Shown: piece after piece, positions 7,489 through 11,414 of the stretch
How the letters are laid out: each line of letters opens with the position of its first letter
Numbering within the stretch: the stretch's first letter is position 1
DNA from: an uncultured Collinsella sp.
GTDB taxonomy: Bacteria > Actinomycetota > Coriobacteriia > Coriobacteriales > Coriobacteriaceae
Reading direction: 5' to 3'
Assembly: GCA_937989795.1 (NCBI GenBank)
Contig: CALKBB010000018.1
Coordinates: 1-11,414, forward strand
DNA length: 11,414 nt
Translations under genes and position numbers: made by a program
Notes under the pieces: generated by a model
Database searches by the model: none
The model's input: only the letters and a program-made list of their open reading frames with translations
What the model was told of the DNA's origin: nothing

Positions 7489-7521
7489 CTTTCATACTGA
7501 AAGCCTGCGAAGAGATGCAGG
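7489..7521 (-). promoter_or_regulatory. hairpins at the pheT ribosome binding site
   Basis: On the minus strand, CTTTCA-GTA-TGAAAG is a perfect 6-bp hairpin (7489-7503) whose 3' arm runs into the AAAGGAGAG ribosome site of pheT. A second hairpin, CCTGC/GCAGG, lies just upstream (7504-7521, loop of 8). The pair could tune pheT translation relative to pheS. The structure is seen in the sequence; the function is inferred. Confidence 0.35.
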
Positions 7522-7562
7522 TGGAAACTTCAACTTTGTGAACATTCCTTACAAAGCGAGGG

Positions 7563-7655
7563 TTGTCCAAGTGCGGCAGATCGGCCCGAAAGAGGAGCGC
7601 CGCGTACTTTGGTACGCAAGCGACGAATGAGCGCCGAGGTGCCGTGCTTGGGCAA
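7563..7655. repeat. 93-bp imperfect inverted-repeat element between pheS and pheT
   Basis: The 15-base arms at 7563-7577 and 7641-7655 match at 12 of 15 positions. All three differences are G-U pairs if the plus strand is the RNA, but A-C mismatches on the minus strand. The 63-base interior holds a perfect hairpin, GCGTAC-TTTG-GTACGC (7602-7617), and two GAGCGCC copies (7594-7600 and 7629-7635). The element starts 8 bases after the pheS stop. It has no coding capacity and looks like a small mobile or REP-like element; copy number cannot be judged here. Confidence 0.5.
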
Positions 7656-7663
7656 GCCGCAGC

Positions 7664-8740
7664 CTAGAACTGATTCAAGAAACGCATATCGCCTGTCATG
7701 AGAGTTCTGAGGTCGGGCAGGTCGTAGCGCAGGGCCGCGACGCGCTCGGCGCCAATGCCAAAGGCGAAGCCGGTGTACTTCTCGGGATCGATGCCGCAGT
7801 TGATAAGGACGTTGGGGTCGACCATGCCGCAGCCCAAGATCTCAATCCAGCCGCTGTGCTTGCAGAAGTTGCAGCCCTTGCCGCCGCACACGTGGCAGCT
7901 CACGTCCACCTCGCAGCTCGGCTCGGTGAAGGGGAAGAAGTGCGGACGGTAGCGCGTCTTGCGGTCCTCGCCAAACATGCACTTAACAAAGTAGTCGAGC
8001 GTACCCTTAAGGTCGCCAAAGGTGATGCCCTCGTCGACGACCAGGCCCTCGATCTGGTTGAACTGCGGCAGGTGGCAGGCGTCGGCCGTGTCGGGACGAT
8101 AGACGGTGCCCGGGCAGATCATGTAGATGGGCGGCTTCTGCGACTCCATGGTGTGGATCTGCACGCCCGAGGTCTGGGTGCGCAGCAGCACATCGGACTC
8201 ACCGTGGGCGTGAGCCTCAGGGTGCGCGACGCTGCCGGGGTTGTTGTCGACCACATAGAAGGTATCGCGGGCCGAGCGGCTCGGGTGATCCATGGGCGCG
8301 TTGAGCGCGGTGAAGTTGTAGTAGGAGGTATCGACCATGGGGCCGGACTCGACGGTGTAGCCGATGCCGCAGAAGATGTCCTCGGCCTCCTCGATGATCT
8401 GCTTGATCAGGTGCTGGTGGCCGATCTGCGGACGGATGCCCGGCAGCGTGATGTCGACGGCCTCGTGCTCGAGTGCGTGCTTGAGGGCGGCGGCCTTCAT
8501 CTCGGTGGTGCGCTCGTCGAGCATGCCCTCGATCAGCTGGCGCATCTCGTTGGCGCGCTTGCCCATCATGGGACGATCCTCGGGGGCGAGCTTGCCCATC
8601 ATGCGCATCAGGCCGGTGATGCGGCCCTTGCGGCCGAGCAGCTCAACGCGCGCGGCCTCGAGCTTTGCGGCGTCGTCGGCGCCTGCAACGAGCTCCTTGG
8701 CCTCTTCCTCGAGTTTGACCAGATCATCAATCAGACTCAT
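7664..8740 (-). CDS. pheS: phenylalanine--tRNA ligase alpha subunit
   Basis: 358 residues, the catalytic subunit of the class II enzyme. The N-terminal coiled-coil arm (about 1-90) binds tRNA and includes the LLGRKGRIT segment. The catalytic core follows: motif 1 around 115-150 (GYTVESGPMVDTSYYNFTAL), motif 2 around 185-232 (LLRTQTSGVQIHTM...PGTVYRPDTADACHLPQFNQIEGL), and motif 3 at 324-345 (GFAFGIGAERVAALRYDLPDLR). A326 is the Phe-pocket residue equivalent to E. coli A294. A four-cysteine knuckle (C282, C285, C290, C293; SCHVCGGKGCNFC), present in many bacterial PheS, probably binds zinc or is a remnant of such a site. The ATG at 8740 is chosen with AAAGGGA upstream. The frame stays open to 8923, but that part is T-box leader. 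Expression is controlled by the T-box. Confidence 0.97.
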   Translation of the reverse strand: MSLIDDLVKLEEEAKELVAGADDAAKLEAARVELLGRKGRITGLMRMMGKLAPEDRPMMGKRANEMRQLIEGMLDERTTEMKAAALKHALEHEAVDITLPGIRPQIGHQHLIKQIIEEAEDIFCGIGYTVESGPMVDTSYYNFTALNAPMDHPSRSARDTFYVVDNNPGSVAHPEAHAHGESDVLLRTQTSGVQIHTMESQKPPIYMICPGTVYRPDTADACHLPQFNQIEGLVVDEGITFGDLKGTLDYFVKCMFGEDRKTRYRPHFFPFTEPSCEVDVSCHVCGGKGCNFCKHSGWIEILGCGMVDPNVLINCGIDPEKYTGFAFGIGAERVAALRYDLPDLRTLMTGDMRFLNQF

Positions 8741-8826
8741 GTCTTCCCTTTCGTCTCTCGCGCTCCCCGCTTGCCGAGGCGGCTGCCGCCGCCTGACATT
8801 GCGAAAACGCGGCCCGGTTCGGTAAC

Positions 8827-8865
8827 AAAAAACCGCCCTCGGGCATGTGCATTGCCCAAGGACGG
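8827..8865 (-). terminator. T-box regulatory terminator before pheS
   Basis: A 13-base stem with one or two weak pairs (8853-8865 pairing with 8833-8845), a 7-base loop, and six T on the minus strand (8827-8832). Its 5' arm overlaps the 3' half of the antiterminator, so the two structures exclude each other. Confidence 0.9.
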
Positions 8866-9112
8866 TTGAATTCCGCGGTACCACCTTGTTTGACCCGACG
8901 GATGTCTGGCCCGCCGCGCCCACTCTTTGCCCCTTGTCGCGAGGCTCACGGCTTCCCTACTGGGGACATCGCCGCCGCTGGCCGCGCGCCCGTTGAGGTC
9001 GCTGCTCGGGAGTGAACGCTTGGCCCTTGCCACCGCAGGAAGGCTTGCAGCCCATGACCTTCCCTCTCTTGCCGGCGACGCGGCGGGCAAAACCCTCTCC
9101 GTCAACGCATTG
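8866..9112 (-). promoter_or_regulatory. T-box riboswitch leader, Phe-specific
   Basis: The minus strand carries the canonical T-box AAGGTGGTACCGCGG (8873-8887). The antiterminator can be drawn completely: CAAGG, bulge TGGTACC, GCGG, loop AATTCAA, then CCGT and CCTTG. Upstream, stem I shows the AGAGAGGGAAGG bulge region and the conserved apical GGGCTGCAAGCC (9042-9053) closed by GGAAGG/CCTTCC. The returning side reads GCG-TTC-ACTCCCGAG, giving a UUC (Phe) specifier at 9014-9016. A CCCAGTAGGGAAGCCG segment (stem III region) lies at about 8950-8966. When tRNA-Phe is uncharged, its CCA end pairs with the bulge and transcription continues into pheS. The exact 5' end is uncertain. Confidence 0.92.
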
Positions 9113-9118
9113 GGCTAC

Positions 9119-9124
9119 AGGATA
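9119..9124 (-). promoter_or_regulatory. candidate extended -10 promoter of the pheS leader
   Basis: TGG-TATCCT on the minus strand would start transcription near 9112, just before stem I of the T-box. No clear -35 is seen. The 9113-9245 interval is shared with the divergent carboxypeptidase gene, for which I could not identify a convincing promoter. Confidence 0.35.
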
Positions 9125-9245
9125 CCACATTGTTTGGGTGTATCGCCGCGTTCCGTTTTGTTCGTGCTGGGTACAAGGCAGGTAGCTGTGCAAACTGGCC
9201 GTGCGCCCATCCGTGGCGCTCGGCTCGCGAGATCAAGGATATGGT

Positions 9246-10820
9246 ATGGGTAAGAAGCACGATAAGAAGGCCAAGCCCGCAGTGGGCAAGACGCCCAAAG
9301 GCATGAAGGTCGATAAGGCCGTCAAAAAATTCCGCAAGCTCGAGGGCAAGCTGTGGACCCGCGAGTACCTGCTCAAGATTGCCGAGTTTGACGGCGCGAC
9401 CATTGCCCCCGCCAACGGCGCCGCAGCGCGCGCCGACGCCATGGGCACCCTTGCCGGCGAGCACCATAAGCTCCTGACCAGCAAAAAGTCTGTCGAACTT
9501 GTGCACTCGCTGGCACGCGAGACCGTCGCCGGCGGCAAGATCGACGACCCGCAGCTGCTCGACGAGATCCGCGTGCTCGGCCGCGACCAGCGCGAAGCGA
9601 GCGTCATCCCCACCGAGGAGGCCGAGGCCTGGACCAGGCTCACCTGCGAGGCCGACGCCGTGTGGCACAAGGCCAAGACGGCCAATGACTGGGCGAGCTT
9701 TGAGCCCTATGTGGATAGAATCGTCGCCCAACTTAAGCATCAGGCCGAGCTCATGGACCCCAAGCGCGACCCATACGATGTTTGGCTCAACCAGTACGAG
9801 CGCGGCCTTTCCGCCAAGAGCTTCGATGCGTTTTGCGATGAGGTCAAGGCGACGGTCGTGCCACTCGTGCACGCCATCGGCGAGCGCGGCCAGCAGCCCG
9901 CTGCCGACTTTTTGCACGCTCGCGTGCCCGAGGCCGTCCAGCGTGCCATGAGCTTCGACCTTATGAAGCTCGTCGGCCTGGACCTGAACGACACCACGCT
10001 TGCCTTTACCGAGCACCCGTTTAGCGAGGGCTTTGCCGTGGGCGACGCGCGCATCGCGACGCACATCTACGAGGACGACTGCATCTCCAACGTCTACAGC
10101 ATCATCCACGAGGCGGGCCACGCCATGTACGAGCTGGGCGTCAATCCTGCCTATGCGCGCACCTGCCTGGAGGGCGGCACCTCCATGGGCATCCACGAGA
10201 GCCAGAGCCGCTTTTTCGAGAACACCGTGGGTCGCAGCCGCGCCTTTATGGGCCCGCTGCTCGAGGTACTGCGCCGTCACGCGCCCGAGGTCTACGGCGA
10301 CGTCGACGAGGACACGCTCTACCGCGCCGTGAACATCGCGCAGCCGTCGTTGATCCGCACCGAGGCGGACGAGCTCACCTATCCGCTGCACGTTATGGTG
10401 CGTTACGAGATCGAGCGCATGTTGTTTGCCGGCGAGGCCACGGCCAAGGACATCCCCACGCTTTGGAATCGCTTTATGGATGAGTACCTGGGCATTCCCG
10501 TTCCCGACGACACGCACGGCTGCCTGCAGGATACGCACTGGAGCGGTGGCTCGTTTGGCTACTTCCCCACCTATGCGCTGGGCAGCGCCTACGACGCCAT
10601 GTTCGTGCCGGCCATGTGCCGCGACGGCGTCGACCTTACCGGTGCCTGCGCGAGCGGCGATTTGGCGCCCGTCCGTGCCTGGCTGGGCGAGCACATTTGG
10701 CAGTGGGGCCGCGCCAAGGACGCGCCGGAACTCATCAAGGGCGCCTGCGGCATGGACTTTGATGCCCGTTACTACTGCAGCTACCTGCAGGACAAGTTCA
10801 CCACGCTGTACGAGCTGTAA
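9246..10820 (+). CDS. M32-family metallocarboxypeptidase
   Basis: 524 residues, near the family's usual 500. It is a cytosolic zinc enzyme that removes C-terminal residues from peptides with broad specificity, probably for peptide recycling. Family motifs in order: HPF (257-259), the DxRxT region GDARIAT (266-272), HEAGH (288-292) with zinc ligands H288 and H292 and catalytic E289, HESQSR (317-322) with ligand E318, IRTEA (370-374), and GCLQDTHW (425-432). The DxRxT motif has Ala at 271 where Thr is usual, though T272 follows. The N-terminus has a lysine-rich extension of about 35 residues (MGKKHDKKAK...). The ATG at 9246 is chosen with AAGGAT 5 bases upstream. The frame is open further to 9201 without a better ribosome site. 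The gene is monocistronic, transcribed away from pheS, and ends at a strong terminator. Confidence 0.95.
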   Translation: MGKKHDKKAKPAVGKTPKGMKVDKAVKKFRKLEGKLWTREYLLKIAEFDGATIAPANGAAARADAMGTLAGEHHKLLTSKKSVELVHSLARETVAGGKIDDPQLLDEIRVLGRDQREASVIPTEEAEAWTRLTCEADAVWHKAKTANDWASFEPYVDRIVAQLKHQAELMDPKRDPYDVWLNQYERGLSAKSFDAFCDEVKATVVPLVHAIGERGQQPAADFLHARVPEAVQRAMSFDLMKLVGLDLNDTTLAFTEHPFSEGFAVGDARIATHIYEDDCISNVYSIIHEAGHAMYELGVNPAYARTCLEGGTSMGIHESQSRFFENTVGRSRAFMGPLLEVLRRHAPEVYGDVDEDTLYRAVNIAQPSLIRTEADELTYPLHVMVRYEIERMLFAGEATAKDIPTLWNRFMDEYLGIPVPDDTHGCLQDTHWSGGSFGYFPTYALGSAYDAMFVPAMCRDGVDLTGACASGDLAPVRAWLGEHIWQWGRAKDAPELIKGACGMDFDARYYCSYLQDKFTTLYEL

Positions 10821-10843
10821 AGCTTAAGCAACACGCCAACGCA

Positions 10844-10882
10844 AAGGGGGCGCCGCAGGATCTATCCGCGGCGCCCCCTTTT
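10844..10882 (+). terminator. rho-independent terminator of the carboxypeptidase gene
   Basis: AAGGGGGCGCCGC (10844-10856) pairs perfectly with GCGGCGCCCCCTT (10868-10880). The 11-base loop can fold further (GGAT-CT-ATCC), and a TTTT run (10879-10882) follows. It starts 24 bases after the stop codon. On the other strand AA(A)G follows, so it would terminate mainly in the plus direction. Confidence 0.9.
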
Positions 10883-10884
10883 CA

Positions 10885-11006
10885 CCTAGTCATTGGGGAC
10901 GTTCTTTAATGACTAGTCGTTTGGGACACTCTTTGCTAGCCAGAGGCGCGGATGACAAAGAGTGTCCCCGGTGGCTAGTCGTTTAAGAACGTCCCCAACG
11001 ACTAGG
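10885..11006. repeat. nested palindromic element of CTAG-bracketed hairpins
   Basis: The outer arms 10885-10916 and 10975-11006 are inverted copies matching at 29 of 32 bases. Each arm is also a hairpin by itself: CTAGTCATT/AATGACTAG (10886-10894 and 10908-10916) and CTAGTCGTT/AACGACTAG (10975-10983 and 10997-11005). Inside, GGGACACTCTTTG (10923-10935) pairs perfectly with CAAAGAGTGTCCC (10956-10968), and CTAGCCA (10936-10942) with TGGCTAG (10972-10978). Five CTAG sites mark the module borders. No open frame exists. It lies between the carboxypeptidase terminator and the end of glmM. Confidence 0.85.
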
Positions 11007-11066
11007 TTGACGCCGATGCCTTGGCAACGTCAGGTTGCCGCTTGGGGCCGTTTGTAGCGCCGAGCC
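11007..11066. other. short intergenic stretch with a GGCAAC/GTTGCC hairpin
   Basis: No gene is seen here. A 6-bp inverted repeat (11023-11028 and 11034-11039, loop of 5) is the only structure I can see. It has no T run. Confidence 0.3.
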
Positions 11067-11094
11067 GTTACGCGGTTTAGTAGAACCGCGTAAC
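11067..11094 (-). terminator. hairpin at the end of glmM
   Basis: A perfect 11-bp inverted repeat (GTTACGCGGTT/AACCGCGTAAC, loop of 6) touches the last base of the glmM stop codon. No T run follows on the minus strand, so it is either a weak terminator or a 3'-end stabilising structure. Confidence 0.4.
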
Positions 11095-11414
11095 TACAGA
11101 GCCTCAAGCGCGTTGGCGATGCGCTTCATGGCGGCATCGGCGGATGCTTGGTCGGGCGCCTCGGCCAGCACGCGGATAACCGACTCGGTTCCGCTCTTGC
11201 GCACGAGCACGCGGCCCTCGCCCGCCAGCGACGCCTCGGCCTCGGCGATGGCGTTCTGTACGCCCATGTTCTCGAGCGCGGCATCCTTGTCGGCCACGCG
11301 CACGGCAACCTGCGCCTGCGGCAGCAGCTTGCACGGAGCCGTGAGTTGCGAGAGCGTCTCGCGCTCGGCGCGAATCACTTCCATCACACGCAGCGAGGTC
11401 ATAATGCCGTCGCC
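11094..11414 (-). CDS. glmM: phosphoglucosamine mutase, C-terminal part (partial)
   Basis: 107 codons including the stop; the gene continues beyond the right edge. GlmM converts glucosamine-6-phosphate to glucosamine-1-phosphate for peptidoglycan precursor synthesis in the cytosol. The visible start of the fragment, GDGIMTSLRVMEVI, is the conserved helix at the end of domain III. The C-terminal phosphate-binding loop reads GRVLVRKSGTESVIRVLAEA, where the family consensus is RxSGTEPxIRVMVEA; the Pro after Glu is Ser here. The domain IV length and end are normal. A related phosphohexomutase of another specificity cannot be excluded from this end alone, but the RVLVR...IRVLAEA pattern favours GlmM. 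Confidence 0.85.
   Translation of the reverse strand, partial: GDGIMTSLRVMEVIRAERETLSQLTAPCKLLPQAQVAVRVADKDAALENMGVQNAIAEAEASLAGEGRVLVRKSGTESVIRVLAEAPDQASADAAMKRIANALEAL

Noticed and set aside
6196..7500. Plus-strand open frame antisense to pheT
   Set aside because: Composition is A/G/H/D-rich and repetitive as expected for the reverse of a GC-rich gene; pheT is certain.
8741..8923. N-terminal extension of PheS
   Set aside because: The frame is open, but this DNA is the T-box, antiterminator and terminator; the start at 8740 has its own ribosome site and matches PheS length.
9102..10694. Long minus-strand open frame antisense to the carboxypeptidase
   Set aside because: No recognisable motif, no ribosome site, and it covers the M32 gene with all its motifs on the other strand. 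It is a mirror effect of third-base GC.
10885..11006. CRISPR array
   Set aside because: The repeats are inverted and nested with shared CTAG borders, not direct repeats with unique spacers of constant length.

Overview
The window is GC-rich bacterial chromosomal DNA with densely packed genes. Gene content, codon use and several protein features suggest a gut actinobacterium of the class Coriobacteriia, probably Collinsella-like. These features include the NikM-NikN fusion, a transcriptional T-box ahead of pheST, and an AbiEi-like protein with the SPEF...CYEMCG pattern. This placement is inference; no rRNA or other marker is present to prove it.

Layout from left to right: (1) 65-1138 (+), a protein of unknown function whose C-terminal part looks like a PD-(D/E)XK (DUF559/Vsr-like) nuclease fold. 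Its stop codon overlaps that of the next gene. (2) 1135-1983 (-), a zinc-dependent phospholipase C-like protein. (3) 2062-4776 (-), a three-gene energy-coupling-factor metal uptake operon, transcribed in the order S component (M-N fusion), T component, ATPase. Databases would probably call it cbiMQO. However, the promoter is followed by a perfect GTGTTAC-N14-GTAACAC palindrome, the form known for NikR operators in some bacteria, so I read it as a nickel system, nikMQO. (4) 4777-5025, a compact control region. The rho-independent terminator of pheT holds in its loop the -35 box of the nik promoter. (5) 5026-8740 (-), pheT and pheS, the two subunits of phenylalanyl-tRNA synthetase. They are separated by an unusually long 184-bp spacer that carries a 93-bp imperfect inverted-repeat element. 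(6) 8741-9112 (-), a T-box leader with a UUC (Phe) specifier, an antiterminator and a terminator that share sequence. (7) 9246-10820 (+), an M32-family metallocarboxypeptidase with a strong terminator. (8) 10885-11006, a nested palindromic repeat built from hairpins bracketed by CTAG. (9) 11094-11414 (-), the C-terminal end of phosphoglucosamine mutase, cut by the window edge.

How they work together: uncharged tRNA-Phe should bind the T-box and switch on pheS and pheT. Transcription then ends at a hairpin from which the nickel operon starts anew under probable NikR repression. The phospholipase-like gene follows nikO after 78 bp and may have its own extended -10 promoter. I found no CRISPR array, tRNA, rRNA, complete insertion sequence or phage gene. 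The best candidates for something little described are the CTAG-bracketed palindrome, the terminator/promoter overlap with the NikR-like operator, and the inverted-repeat element inside pheST.
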